Part shown: piece by piece, positions 34,941-43,601 of the stretch
Layout: every line of letters starts with the position of its first letter
Position numbering within the stretch: position 1 is the first letter of the stretch
Source: Alphaproteobacteria bacterium
GTDB taxonomy: Bacteria > Pseudomonadota > Alphaproteobacteria > Micavibrionales > Micavibrionaceae
Length of the DNA: 64,000 nt
Direction: 5' to 3'
Assembly (NCBI GenBank): GCA_016699735.1
Contig: CP065008.1
Coordinates: 2,108,001 to 2,172,000, forward strand
The notes under the pieces: model-generated
Seen by the model: the letters and a program-made list of their open reading frames with translations, nothing else
Told to the model about the DNA's origin: nothing
Databases searched by the model: none
Position numbers and translations under genes: made by a program

Positions 34941-36899
34941 ATGTCAAAAAAGAAGAAAAAAAAGGGCTCTTCCTCGAAAAAATCGAAAAAGAAACGCTCC
35001 CTTTCGGTGCGCCTGTTCAAATGGCTCGTCATTCTGGCGCTCTGGGGCGGGATTTTCGCCGTCTTCGTTCTGGGATGGTTCGCCAAGGACTTGCCCGACA
35101 TTACCCGTGCCGCGAAATTCGACCGCCGCCCCTCCATCACCATTCTGGCCGCTGATGGCTCCATCGTTGCCCGTTACGGCGAAACCAAAGGGCGCAGCGT
35201 CACCGTCTCGGATGTTCCCTCCGATCTGATCCACGCGGTTCTGGCGACTGAGGACCGCCGTTTTTACAGCCACCCCGGCATAGACATTCTGGGCGTCTCC
35301 CGTGCGATGATGATCAATATCGGTAAGGGCAGGCTCGTTCAGGGCGGATCGACCATCACACAGCAGTTGGCAAAAAACCTCTTCCTGAGCTACGACCGTA
35401 CCCTCAAACGAAAGGTGCAGGAAGCCATGCTGGCCGTCTGGCTGGAATGGCACCTCACCAAGGATCAAATCCTCAGCGCCTATCTCAACCGCGTCTATCT
35501 CGGCTCGGGGATTTACGGCGTGGACGCCGCCTCCGAAATCTATTTCGGCAAAAGCGTAAAGGACATCAACCTTCGTGAATCCGCCGTCCTCGCGGGCTTG
35601 CTCAAAGCCCCTTCGAAATATTCTCCTCTGGCCAACATGGATCTGGCGCTTGAGCGATCGGATGTCGTTCTGGCCGCCATGGCCGATGCCGGATACCTCA
35701 CCTCTGAAGAAGTCAAAAAGGTGCCGCGGACACTCAAAAAGCCTCCCGGTGGCGCAAGCGTTTCCAAGGAAGCCGGCTATTTTGCCGACTGGGTTTTGAA
35801 CGGTCTGGATGAATTGATCGGCACACCGGACATGGATCTGGTCGTGGAGACAACCCTTGATCCGAAACTCCAGAAAAAGGCCGAGGAAACTCTTCTGGCC
35901 CGCCTGAAGGCCGATGGCGAAACGCTCTCCATCTCGCAAGGGGCCGTTCTGGTCATGCGCCCCGACGGCGCAGTTCTCAGTATGATCGGCGGCAAGGACC
36001 GCACGGACAGCGAATTCAACCGCGCCACCCAATCCCTGCGCCCCCCCGGCTCCTCTTTCAAGCCGCTTGTGTATGTAACGGCCCTGGAAAAGGGCTGGCG
36101 CTCACAAAGCACCATTCTTGATGCGCCACTGACCGAGGGCAAATACAGGCCTGATAATTTCGGCGGGGAATATTTCGGAGAGGTCACGCTCGAAAACGCC
36201 CTGACCCGCTCCATGAATACCGCTGCCGTCCGCCTGATGAGGGAGGTCGGGGTTTCCGCTGTCATCAACACCGCCCGCCAGATGGGCATCACGGCGGAAC
36301 TCGCGCCCGATCTCAGCCTTGCCCTGGGCAGTTCAGGCGTCTCCATGCTGGAGATGACGGCGGCCTATGCCTCTCTGGCCAATGGCGGGTTCGGTGTGAA
36401 TCCCTACGCCGTAATTAAAATCAAGGATTCAGGCGGTGCGATCGTCTATGAGAAAAAGCCATCCGCGCCCCAGAAAATCCTGGAAGGTTACGCAGTCAAA
36501 AGCCTCAGACAAATGATGGAAAACGTCGTCGAGCACGGCACGGGTCAGCGCGGCAACCTGCCCTTTCCGGCATCGGGAAAGACCGGAACGTCACAGGATT
36601 ACCGCGACGCCTGGTTTATAGGCTTCACCGATGAGATGGTGACGGCGATCTGGCTCGGTAACGACGACAACAGCCCGATGAAAAAAGTCACGGGCGGCGG
36701 CCCCCCGGCCGATATCTGGAAGGCCATAATGAACGCTGGGCATGGGAAATATAAACCGATTGTTTACGCCAATAATTCCGCGCAGCCCGACGATGAGGGT
36801 TTTGGAGGAATGATCGGGCGGCTCTTAAAATCCGATAACCCGCCCAAGCTCAAACCCAAAAACCGCGATGCACGGGACTTCTCGCATTTGAATGACTAG
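34941..36899 (+). CDS. class A penicillin-binding protein (PBP1A-type)
   Basis: This bifunctional peptidoglycan synthase polymerises and crosslinks glycan strands. The 652-residue protein has a very Lys/Ser-rich cytoplasmic tail (first 20 residues), one membrane helix (WLVILALWGGIFAVFVLGWF), a GT51 glycosyltransferase domain (ATEDRRFYSHPGID, GGSTITQQLAKNLFL, EIYFGKS) and a transpeptidase domain with SSFK in the RPPGSSFKPLVY segment, SMN in TRSMNTAA, and KTG in SGKTGTSQDYRDAW. It is shorter than E. coli PBP1a because it lacks the extra OB domain. It is convergent with rnhA and has host-like codons. Confidence 0.93.
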   Translation: MSKKKKKKGSSSKKSKKKRSLSVRLFKWLVILALWGGIFAVFVLGWFAKDLPDITRAAKFDRRPSITILAADGSIVARYGETKGRSVTVSDVPSDLIHAVLATEDRRFYSHPGIDILGVSRAMMINIGKGRLVQGGSTITQQLAKNLFLSYDRTLKRKVQEAMLAVWLEWHLTKDQILSAYLNRVYLGSGIYGVDAASEIYFGKSVKDINLRESAVLAGLLKAPSKYSPLANMDLALERSDVVLAAMADAGYLTSEEVKKVPRTLKKPPGGASVSKEAGYFADWVLNGLDELIGTPDMDLVVETTLDPKLQKKAEETLLARLKADGETLSISQGAVLVMRPDGAVLSMIGGKDRTDSEFNRATQSLRPPGSSFKPLVYVTALEKGWRSQSTILDAPLTEGKYRPDNFGGEYFGEVTLENALTRSMNTAAVRLMREVGVSAVINTARQMGITAELAPDLSLALGSSGVSMLEMTAAYASLANGGFGVNPYAVIKIKDSGGAIVYEKKPSAPQKILEGYAVKSLRQMMENVVEHGTGQRGNLPFPASGKTGTSQDYRDAWFIGFTDEMVTAIWLGNDDNSPMKKVTGGGPPADIWKAIMNAGHGKYKPIVYANNSAQPDDEGFGGMIGRLLKSDNPPKLKPKNRDARDFSHLND

Positions 36900-36907
36900 C
36901 GGAAAAC

Positions 36908-37348
36908 TCAAATCTTCTTGATCGCCGCCCGCGCCAGCGCGTCCGCCCGCTCGTTCTCGGGATGCCCGTCATGCCCGCGCACCCAGTGCAGCCTAACGTC
37001 GTGTTTCTGGATGAGAGCATCAATCTCTATCCAGAGATCCTGATTCTTGACCGATTTTTTTCCGGCGGTTTTCCAACCCTTGGCCTTCCAGCCCTCCAGC
37101 CATTCTTCAATTCCCTGCTTCACATACTGACTGTCCGTATAAAGATGAATGGTCGAATGTTTTTTCATCGCCTTGAGTGCCTGAATGACCGCCATCATTT
37201 CCATTCTGTTGTTGGTAGTCTCAGCCTCACCGCCACTCAATTCCTTCTCATGTCCGTTCCAGCGCAAAATCGCCCCCCAGCCGCCGGGGCCGGGATTCCC
37301 GCTGCACGCGCCGTCGGTGTATATTTCAACCACCTTCGCCTTAGACAC
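36908..37348 (-). CDS. rnhA: ribonuclease HI
   Basis: RNase HI removes RNA from RNA-DNA hybrids. The 146-residue protein has YTDGACSGNPGPGGWG with the first catalytic Asp, Glu in NNRMEMMAVIQAL, Asp in LYTDSQYV, and a final Asp in ENERADALAR. The GTG start overlaps the end of thrB by eight bases and has GGAGGG eight bases upstream, showing coupled translation. The thrB-rnhA pairing is frequent in alphaproteobacteria. Confidence 0.96.
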   Translation of the reverse strand: MSKAKVVEIYTDGACSGNPGPGGWGAILRWNGHEKELSGGEAETTNNRMEMMAVIQALKAMKKHSTIHLYTDSQYVKQGIEEWLEGWKAKGWKTAGKKSVKNQDLWIEIDALIQKHDVRLHWVRGHDGHPENERADALARAAIKKI

Positions 37349-38315
37349 GCGGCAAGCCCTCCACCTGATGAAACCGCAGCTTCGTCAGATACTCGCCGGG
37401 ATCGTGCGGAATCATCAGCGTCTTCTCGGGATCATGCTCCAGAGTCTCCTCCAGCCTTGAAAGCAAAATCCGCAGCGCCGCCCCCCGGCACAGCAGCGGC
37501 AAAAGCCGCCGCTCCTCATCGCTCAGCGCCCTCACACCAAGATAGGAACCCATAAGCGCCCGGTATCGCTCGGGAGAAAACCGATGATCCGGCGTAAAGC
37601 ACCACGCATTGATCGAAATCGCCAGATCGTAGGCGTAAAAATCCGTGCAGGAAAAATAAAAGTCGATGACCGCGTTCATCCGCCCGTCGAGAAAGAAAAT
37701 ATTGTCGGGAAACAGATCGGCATGGATGGCACCGACAGGAATGGGAGCCTCCTCCATCGTCGGCCACGAAGCCATTAGCATTTGAAGCTCTTCGGCGATG
37801 AATGCTCTTAACCCCGGCTCGAAACGGTCCGCACCTCCAGCGGTCTTCTCCGCCAGAACCTGCCACCGTTCCGGTCCCATCGAATTTTTACGCTTCAAAT
37901 CAAAACCTTCGGACGCCAGATGCATCCGCGCCAGTCCTTCCCCGAACGACGCGCAATGATCGGCCGTGAGTTGCACCTTGGGAATATCCTTCCCCGGCAG
38001 GAAATTCAGAAACGTCGCCGCCCGTTCCGCCAGCATCCCGAAGCTCCTCCCGTTTCTATCTGGAAGAGCGCGAGGAGTCTGGATTCCCCGCTGCGAAAGA
38101 TGGTCCGAAAACGCGAAAAAAAACGGCAGATCCTCAGCCTTCACCCGCCGTTCTTCAAAAAGAGTCAGGATAAACCGCCCCTGATCCGTAAAGACATGAT
38201 AATTCGTATTACTCACGCCCTGCGCGATCCCTTCGAACGAAACCAGCGTGCCGAGATCATACCCTTTAAGAAAATCTGAAAGCTGCGCGGCGGTGATATG
38301 CGTGTAAACGGCCAT
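37341..38315 (-). CDS. thrB: homoserine kinase, APH-fold type
   Basis: This homoserine kinase makes O-phosphohomoserine for threonine synthesis. The 324-residue protein belongs to the ThrB type related to aminoglycoside phosphotransferases: GIAQGVSNTNYHVFTDQGRFILTLFE at the N-lobe, catalytic loop GAIHADLFPDN, and metal-binding VIDFYFSCTDFYAYDLAI. Family members begin MAVYT, as here. It is preceded by ispH 32 bases away and overlaps rnhA, so ispH-thrB-rnhA form one minus-strand unit, a conserved alphaproteobacterial set. Confidence 0.95.
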   Translation of the reverse strand: MAVYTHITAAQLSDFLKGYDLGTLVSFEGIAQGVSNTNYHVFTDQGRFILTLFEERRVKAEDLPFFFAFSDHLSQRGIQTPRALPDRNGRSFGMLAERAATFLNFLPGKDIPKVQLTADHCASFGEGLARMHLASEGFDLKRKNSMGPERWQVLAEKTAGGADRFEPGLRAFIAEELQMLMASWPTMEEAPIPVGAIHADLFPDNIFFLDGRMNAVIDFYFSCTDFYAYDLAISINAWCFTPDHRFSPERYRALMGSYLGVRALSDEERRLLPLLCRGAALRILLSRLEETLEHDPEKTLMIPHDPGEYLTKLRFHQVEGLPRV

Positions 38316-38347
38316 GCGAAAAAGATTACCTTATAAAAAAAATGAGT

Positions 38348-39328
38348 CTAGGCCGCAGAAAGCACGCGGGGGATTTTAAACGTGACATTTTCTTCCGTCA
38401 GCACCGTTTCGCGGATCGTGACATGATAGCGCCCGCGCATCAGATCGACGACTTCCTCAACCAGCACTTCCGGCGCGGAAGCCCCTGCGCTCAGGCCCAG
38501 CGTCCGCACCCCCTCCATCCATGCCCAATCGATATCCCCCGCCCGCTGGATCAGCATGGCCTTGGAACAGCCGTTCTGCTGCGCCACCTCGACAAGGCGA
38601 TTGGAGTTGGAGGAGTTCGGCGCACCAATCACGATCACCGCATCGCTGCCCTTGGCGATTTCCTTCATCGCCGCCTGCCGATTGGTCGTGGCATAGCAGA
38701 TATCCTCTTTGCGCGGCCCCTTGATGGCGGGAAATTTTTTCTGCAATGCGTCGACAATGGCCGCCGTATCGTCTACCGACAGAGTCGTCTGCGTGCAATA
38801 CGCCAGATGCTCGGGATCATCGGCCTTCAGCGCCGCCACATCAGCAAGCGTTTCAACCAGCATCACCGCGCCGGACGGCAGTTGCCCCATTGTACCGATC
38901 ACCTCGGGATGCCCGGCATGACCGATCAGGATGATCGTGTCCCCCTGCTCGAAATGCCGCTCGGCCTCGCGGTGCACTTTGCTCACCAGCGGACACGTCG
39001 CGTCGATGAAAAACATTTCCCGTCTTTGAGCAGCTTCTGGAACGGATTTCGGCACCCCGTGCGCGGAAAAAATCACCGGCTGCCCATCCTCGGGAATCTC
39101 GTCCAGTTCCTCAACAAACACCGCGCCCTTGGCCTTAAGCGAATCCACGACAAACTTGTTATGCACGATCTCATGCCGAACATAGACCGGACGCCCGTAT
39201 TTCTGCAGCGCCAGTTCAACGATCTGGATCGCCCGGTCCACACCGGCGCAAAACCCGCGGGGCGCCGCCAGAACCAGAGTCAGATCAGGCTTCTTAAGCG
39301 TTTTATCGTCCTGAACCATATTATCCAT
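38348..39328 (-). CDS. ispH: 4-hydroxy-3-methylbut-2-enyl diphosphate reductase
   Basis: IspH is the last enzyme of the MEP pathway and makes IPP and DMAPP with a [4Fe-4S] cluster. The 326-residue protein has the three cluster ligands Cys27 (PRGFCAGVDRAI), Cys112 (DATCPLVSKVH) and Cys211 (EDICYATTNRQ). The substrate motif SSNSNRLVEVA is also present. Its first residues are variable, and the ATG at 39328 has a canonical context. dxs and ispA, from the same pathway, lie about 3 to 6 kb away on the plus strand. Confidence 0.97.
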   Translation of the reverse strand: MDNMVQDDKTLKKPDLTLVLAAPRGFCAGVDRAIQIVELALQKYGRPVYVRHEIVHNKFVVDSLKAKGAVFVEELDEIPEDGQPVIFSAHGVPKSVPEAAQRREMFFIDATCPLVSKVHREAERHFEQGDTIILIGHAGHPEVIGTMGQLPSGAVMLVETLADVAALKADDPEHLAYCTQTTLSVDDTAAIVDALQKKFPAIKGPRKEDICYATTNRQAAMKEIAKGSDAVIVIGAPNSSNSNRLVEVAQQNGCSKAMLIQRAGDIDWAWMEGVRTLGLSAGASAPEVLVEEVVDLMRGRYHVTIRETVLTEENVTFKIPRVLSAA

Positions 39329-39435
39329 GCCCCCCTATATAGGAAATTTTGCGGCTCTGATCCACACCCTTGCACAAAAGCCCGCGCTTTCGTACTCTAA
39401 ACCCTGCAAGAGAAGCATCTGCCTTCGGAGCCTGA

Positions 39436-40218
39436 ATGAAATCATTAAGACAACACATCCGCCTCTTTGCCTGTATGCTGTTTCTGGCCGTTCTGCCCGC
39501 CTGCGGCGAAACCATAGACGGCGCCGTAGACGACTTGAACCGGGGCATAGAACTTGGCCGCTCCGAGGCCAGAGGTTACAAAGGCTCCGAACGCCTCCTC
39601 GCCACCCCCTGCCCGCAAATCCAGATTGTAAAGGATTTAGGCAGCCTTTCGGACTTCACCGACGACCAGCGCACGTTTTATGAAAACATGATCGCGCAAA
39701 TGGACATCAAAAAGCGCCAGAGCAGCTGCGAACTCGCCACCTCCAGCGCCACCGTCGATCTCGCCCTGCTCTTCACCGGAACCCTCGGCCCCAAGGCACG
39801 GCAGCAGAAATCCGATAAACCCTTCCTGACCTACCCGTTTTTCGTGGCCGTCACCGGACCGAACGGCAAAATCATGGCCAAGGAGATTTTCTCGGTTTCG
39901 ATGAGCTTTGAGCAAGGCGAAAGTACCCGCACCCACACCGAATACCTGCGCCAGATCATCCCGGTCCGCAGCAAGGAAACCGCCTTCCAGTATCAGGTGC
40001 TGGTCGGCTTCCAGCTTTCCCCGGAGCAACTGTCCTATAATCGCGCCGCCCTGGCACCCAAGAACGTCCCCGTTCCCGGCCACAAGCCCCAGATCACCTA
40101 CGTTCCGGCGGACCAGATGACCGAGGATCAGATGATTGAGAAATCCGCCGCGCAAAACATGGACTGGAGCGGAGCCTCCGCCGCTCCCATTCCCGTGACA
40201 CGGGAAATCATCCCGTGA
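39436..40218 (+). CDS. hypothetical lipoprotein
   Basis: The 260-residue protein has a lipoprotein signal peptide: a basic start, FACMLFLAVLPAC with the lipobox cysteine near residue 23. After it come GETIDGAVDDLNRGIELG and a conserved-looking middle with LATPCPQIQIVKDLG and SSCELATSSATVDLALLF, where the two Cys may form a disulfide. The rest is beta-rich. I do not recognise a family. Its stop overlaps the gmhA GTG by four bases, so it is translationally coupled to a lipopolysaccharide-sugar gene, and an outer-membrane role is plausible but not shown. Confidence 0.75.
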   Translation: MKSLRQHIRLFACMLFLAVLPACGETIDGAVDDLNRGIELGRSEARGYKGSERLLATPCPQIQIVKDLGSLSDFTDDQRTFYENMIAQMDIKKRQSSCELATSSATVDLALLFTGTLGPKARQQKSDKPFLTYPFFVAVTGPNGKIMAKEIFSVSMSFEQGESTRTHTEYLRQIIPVRSKETAFQYQVLVGFQLSPEQLSYNRAALAPKNVPVPGHKPQITYVPADQMTEDQMIEKSAAQNMDWSGASAAPIPVTREIIP

Positions 40219-40838
40219 CCAAGGCACCTAAACCCACTCGCGGAACGGCGCACCCGCCCTTCGACCTCGAATCTTTCTGGGCCAGAGAACGCGGCGCACA
40301 TCTCTCCATAGCGGAAAAAACCTTTGCAAGCCTGCAGTCGGATTTCTCCAAACTGCTTGACGCCTGCGCTGAAAGCCTCGGCCAGGGCGGAAAACTTCTC
40401 TTCTTCGGCAATGGCGGCAGCGCCGCCGACGCCCAGCACATCGCCACCGAACTGACGGTAAGATTCGTAAAGGACCGTGCGCCTCTGGCAGCGCTGGCCC
40501 TGACCACCGACACCTCCGCCCTGACCGCCATCGGCAACGATTTCGGCTTCGATCACTTGTTTTCAAGGCAGATCGAAGCCTTGGGCCAGCCCGGAGATAT
40601 CGCGATAGGCATCAGCACCTCCGGCAACAGCCCGAACGTCCTCAGGGGGCTTGACGCCGCCCGCGCCAAAAAACTCGTCACCGTCGGCCTGTCCGGCCGC
40701 AACGGCGGAAAAATGTCAAAATATTGCGACATCCTGCTCATCGTCCCGTCCGACGACACCGCCCGTATACAGGAAATGCACATCACCCTCGGCCATATGC
40801 TCTGCGGCGCTCTGGAACAAAAACTGGGTCTGGCCTAG
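40215..40838 (+). CDS. gmhA: phosphoheptose isomerase (SIS domain)
   Basis: GmhA turns sedoheptulose 7-phosphate into D-glycero-D-manno-heptose 7-phosphate for the lipopolysaccharide core. The 207-residue SIS protein has FFGNGGSAADAQHIATELTVRF, LTTDTSALTAIGNDFGFDHLFSRQIEAL, GISTSGNSPNVLRGLDAA and a C-terminal HITLGHMLCGALEQ helix with the conserved Glu and His. The GTG start overlaps the lipoprotein stop as GTGA. The first 25 residues are variable. It shares its last three bases with the stop of the convergent phosphatase gene. No other heptose genes are in the window. Confidence 0.92.
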   Translation: MTKAPKPTRGTAHPPFDLESFWARERGAHLSIAEKTFASLQSDFSKLLDACAESLGQGGKLLFFGNGGSAADAQHIATELTVRFVKDRAPLAALALTTDTSALTAIGNDFGFDHLFSRQIEALGQPGDIAIGISTSGNSPNVLRGLDAARAKKLVTVGLSGRNGGKMSKYCDILLIVPSDDTARIQEMHITLGHMLCGALEQKLGLA

Positions 40839-41593
40839 CGCTGAACCTGAAGAAACCGGACATTCGTCCCCTCCAGAACCGCCGCCGTCAGCGGCCCCCC
40901 CTTGAACAGCCCCGTATCCACCCCGATCCGGTGCGGCCGGATAATCGGCCCCTTGGAGATCGTATGACCATGAACGATTTTTTTGGGCAGCGGCTTATAA
41001 TCCGCCTCCTCATGCCACGACAGAAACGGCTGCCGGATCCCGATCAATTCCCACAAATCCTGATCTTTAAATCCCTTGCGCGGATTCACCCCCGCGTGGG
41101 CGAAAAAATACCCCCCGATCTCCAGCGCCATAGGCATCTGCGTCAGGAAATTCAGATGCTCCTCGGGAACGTGGGTATTCATGTAATCCCGCGCCTCTTC
41201 AAGATCGTCATGGACCGGGGGATACGTGCGGAACGAATAGCCGTAGCTCTGGATCGTCTCGATTCCCCCCCACTGCATCCAGTCCATGGCCTCCGACAAA
41301 TCGCCGTCAATCAGAAAACGGATCAGGTAATGTTCGTGATTCCCCAGCAGGAAAGACCGGAAAATCCCGTCATCGCGCTTTTTCAGTTGCAGCAGAGTAT
41401 CCAGAGTATCAGCGCTCTCCGGCCCCCGGTCGATATAATCGCCCAGATAGACGATATGCCCCGTCACATCGGCAGAACGGCGCAAATCGTTGGCGATTTC
41501 ATGGTGCATACGCTCAAGGACGTCAAGATGTCCATGAACGTCGCCAATAGCATAGACCCGGACTCCTTCCGGTATCGCATACCGATTGTTCAT
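40835..41593 (-). CDS. PPP-type serine/threonine protein phosphatase-like metallophosphoesterase
   Basis: The 252-residue protein has the PPP metal-binding motifs: GDVHGH near residue 16, GDYIDRGP, GNHEHYL and HGHT, followed by GVDTGLFKGGPLTAAVLEG at the end. It resembles ApaH/PrpE-like phosphoesterases. I chose the ATG at 41593 because family members start just before VRVYAIGDVHG; a GTG ten codons upstream is in frame, and neither has a good ribosome binding site. It is convergent with gmhA and divergent from xseB. The substrate is unknown. Confidence 0.88.
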   Translation of the reverse strand: MNNRYAIPEGVRVYAIGDVHGHLDVLERMHHEIANDLRRSADVTGHIVYLGDYIDRGPESADTLDTLLQLKKRDDGIFRSFLLGNHEHYLIRFLIDGDLSEAMDWMQWGGIETIQSYGYSFRTYPPVHDDLEEARDYMNTHVPEEHLNFLTQMPMALEIGGYFFAHAGVNPRKGFKDQDLWELIGIRQPFLSWHEEADYKPLPKKIVHGHTISKGPIIRPHRIGVDTGLFKGGPLTAAVLEGTNVRFLQVQR

Positions 41594-41706
41594 AATGCCA
41601 TAATAGAAGACATTTTCTGTCACGCAAAGCTTTAAACGCTTGAGCGGACAACCGCCTTGGCATACACTGCGCTTTCATTTGTTTTGGTTATGGATAAGTG
41701 CAAGGT

Positions 41707-41952
41707 ATGTCGAAACTGCGCCCCGTGGAATCGCTCTCTTTCGAGGAAGCGCTCATCGAACTCGAATCGATTGTCAAAAGCCTTGAAACGGGTCAGGCGC
41801 CTCTGGAGGAATCTATTACCTCCTACGAACGCGGCACGTTGTTGAAAAAACATTGCGAAACCAAGCTGCGCGACGCACAGGCCAAAATCGAAAAAATCAC
41901 CGTCAGGGACGACGGATCGATTGCCACTCAACCCCTAGACCCCGAAGATTAA
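41707..41952 (+). CDS. xseB: exodeoxyribonuclease VII small subunit
   Basis: XseB joins XseA in the single-strand exonuclease VII. The 81-residue protein has the typical two-helix pattern: LSFEEALIELESIVKSLETGQAPLEES, then YERGTLLKKHCETKLRDAQAKI. I chose the ATG at 41707; a GTG three codons earlier is in frame. It is followed by ispA after five bases, and ispA by dxs later, the usual xseB-ispA-dxs order. xseA is not in the window. Confidence 0.94.
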   Translation: MSKLRPVESLSFEEALIELESIVKSLETGQAPLEESITSYERGTLLKKHCETKLRDAQAKIEKITVRDDGSIATQPLDPED

Positions 41953-41957
41953 AAAAC

Positions 41958-42869
41958 ATGGCACCCTCACCACGGGAAGCGGACCCGGAACTCCAGATTG
42001 AAATGAATCGTGTCGCCGAAGCGGTCGAAAAGACCATCGGCCATCTGCTGCCCGAAACCGATCTCGCGGAAAACCGTCTCTTTCAGGCCATGCGCCACGG
42101 CACTCTCAGCGGCGGAAAACGCCTGCGCCCGTTCCTGACCATGCATACCGCCAACCTTTTTAACGTCGATCCCCTTCGCGCCCGCCGCGTAGCCGCCGCC
42201 GTTGAATTCGTTCACTGCTATTCTTTGATCCACGATGACCTTCCGGCAATGGATGATGCCAAACTCCGCCGCGGCAAGCCGACCGTTCACATCCAGTTCG
42301 ACGAGGCCACGGCCATTCTGGCGGGCGATGCCCTCCTGACTCTGGCCTTTGAAGTCCTGAGCGAACCCGAAACCCATGAAGACCCGAGGGTCCGCTGCGA
42401 ACTGGTCCGCTCTCTGGCCAAGGCGGCGGGCGGTCACGGCATGGCCGGCGGCCAGATGCTCGACCTGATCGGCGAACGGGAGGAATTCGACCTCGGTACG
42501 ATCTCGCGCCTCCAGCGCATGAAAACCGGAAAGCTGATGGCGTTCGCCTGCGAGGCCGGAGTAATCCTCGGCAAGGGCGGCGAGCCGCACCGCAAGGCGC
42601 TGTGCAATTACGCCTTCGACCTCGGCCTGGCCTTTCAGGTAACAGACGATATTCTGGACGTCGAGGCCGACCCTCAGGATACCGGCAAGGACACAAGAAA
42701 AGACTCACAAGCCGGAAAATCCACCTTCGTCTCCACCATGGGTAAGGAACAGGCCAAAAACCGGGCGGAAATTCTGGTCCGGCAGGCGATAGGGCACCTG
42801 AAGATATTCGATGGCCGCGCCGAAAAACTTCAGCGTCTGGCCCAGTACGTGCTTGAACGCCGCGCCTGA
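41958..42869 (+). CDS. ispA: farnesyl diphosphate synthase
   Basis: IspA condenses IPP with DMAPP to geranyl and farnesyl diphosphate. The 303-residue protein has the first Asp-rich motif in CYSLIHDDLPAMDDAKLRRG (DDxxxxD type) and the second in FQVTDDILDVEAD, with GGKRLRP and GGQMLDL between. The ATG at 41958 fits this; an open frame 35 codons upstream lies inside xseB and is not used. It is five bases after the xseB stop, so the two are co-translated. Confidence 0.96.
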   Translation: MAPSPREADPELQIEMNRVAEAVEKTIGHLLPETDLAENRLFQAMRHGTLSGGKRLRPFLTMHTANLFNVDPLRARRVAAAVEFVHCYSLIHDDLPAMDDAKLRRGKPTVHIQFDEATAILAGDALLTLAFEVLSEPETHEDPRVRCELVRSLAKAAGGHGMAGGQMLDLIGEREEFDLGTISRLQRMKTGKLMAFACEAGVILGKGGEPHRKALCNYAFDLGLAFQVTDDILDVEADPQDTGKDTRKDSQAGKSTFVSTMGKEQAKNRAEILVRQAIGHLKIFDGRAEKLQRLAQYVLERRA

Positions 42870-42881
42870 GCGCCATATCCG

Positions 42882-43184
42882 ATGAACATCAAGACCATGA
42901 AAGCCAGCCTCATCCTGAACAAGCAGGGTGAAATTGGGTTTTTCTACGCCGAAGATCTGGGTCTGACTCCTGAATGGGTCCAGATCGACGCCGAGCGCGG
43001 CGAAGTCTATGTCTATGATTCGCAATCCGATTCCGTCCTCCTACAGATGGAACCCATGAATCAGTCGACATACGCCCGCATCATGGAGCGTCAGCAGATC
43101 CTTCTGGTGCAGGTCGCCGACAACGATATCCGCAAACCCGTAAAGGCGGTCTGGGTTTCCCTCTCGGTGTCCCAGCAGATTTGA
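42882..43184 (+). CDS. hypothetical protein, 100 residues
   Basis: The small protein follows ispA by 12 bases in the same direction. It has no signal peptide and appears beta-rich (IGFFYAEDLGLTPEWVQID, EVYVYDSQSDSVLLQME), ending with KAVWVSLSVSQQI. The pattern looks like a small conserved domain, but I cannot name it. An internal ATG five codons on is a possible start. It lies before a hairpin at 43192-43216, which probably closes the xseB-ispA transcript. Confidence 0.6.
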   Translation: MNIKTMKASLILNKQGEIGFFYAEDLGLTPEWVQIDAERGEVYVYDSQSDSVLLQMEPMNQSTYARIMERQQILLVQVADNDIRKPVKAVWVSLSVSQQI

Positions 43185-43191
43185 CTCATCC

Positions 43192-43216
43192 GCCCCTAGC
43201 CTGTTAAAGTAGGGGC
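43192..43216. terminator. hairpin between two small genes
   Basis: GCCCCTA at 43192-43198 pairs perfectly with TAGGGGC at 43210-43216. The loop contains GCCTGTTAAAG. No T run follows on the plus strand, so terminator function is uncertain. The loop sequence also occurs in the hairpin at 43532-43556. Confidence 0.4.
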
Positions 43217-43236
43217 TCAAAAAAGAGGAATACGAT

Positions 43237-43488
43237 ATGTCCTACATCATGGATACGATTTTCGGCGATGGCTCTCCGGGCTCAGGTACGCCCGACCCGC
43301 TGAAAACGGTCGGCTCTTTCTTTAACGCAAGCATCGCTCTGGCCGGCATGAATGCAATCCTGAACATTGGTCAGAGCGCTGGCGAAGTCATCAGCAACGG
43401 TGTCTCCGGCGGCGTCGGCACCCCGTCCGCAGGTGTTCAGGCACCCGCAGCGGTCGCCTCGGTCAGCTTCACAGGACCGTCAGCATAG
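43237..43488 (+). CDS. small Gly/Ala-rich hypothetical protein
   Basis: The 83-residue protein starts at an ATG with GAGGA about nine bases upstream. It is Gly/Ser/Ala-rich, with a short hydrophobic middle (FFNASIALAGMNAILNIG) and a flexible end (VQAPAAVASVSF). No signal peptide or known domain is visible. It lies alone between two hairpins (43192-43216 and 43532-43556) that share the sequence GCCTGTTAAA, so it may be its own small transcription unit. Confidence 0.55.
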   Translation: MSYIMDTIFGDGSPGSGTPDPLKTVGSFFNASIALAGMNAILNIGQSAGEVISNGVSGGVGTPSAGVQAPAAVASVSFTGPSA

Positions 43489-43531
43489 GCGGAATGAACT
43501 AACAGTCTGTTTTAACTTGAATTTCATCATC

Positions 43532-43556
43532 TTAAGCCTGTTAAAAGCAGGCTTAA
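43532..43556. terminator. hairpin after the 83-residue gene
   Basis: TTAAGCCTG at 43532-43540 and CAGGCTTAA at 43548-43556 form a nine-base-pair perfect stem with loop TTAAAAG. It is followed by AAAACGTTTTGCG, so it is only a weak intrinsic terminator by sequence. Confidence 0.5.
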
Positions 43557-43601
43557 AAACGTTTTGCGCTTCATGAGGGTTTCCTATAAAACTGATCCAC
43601 C

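Noticed and set aside
34349..35155. 268-codon plus-strand frame across the end of mgtE and start of the PBP gene
   Set aside because: It is out of frame with two certain genes and its product is a His/Arg-rich shadow.
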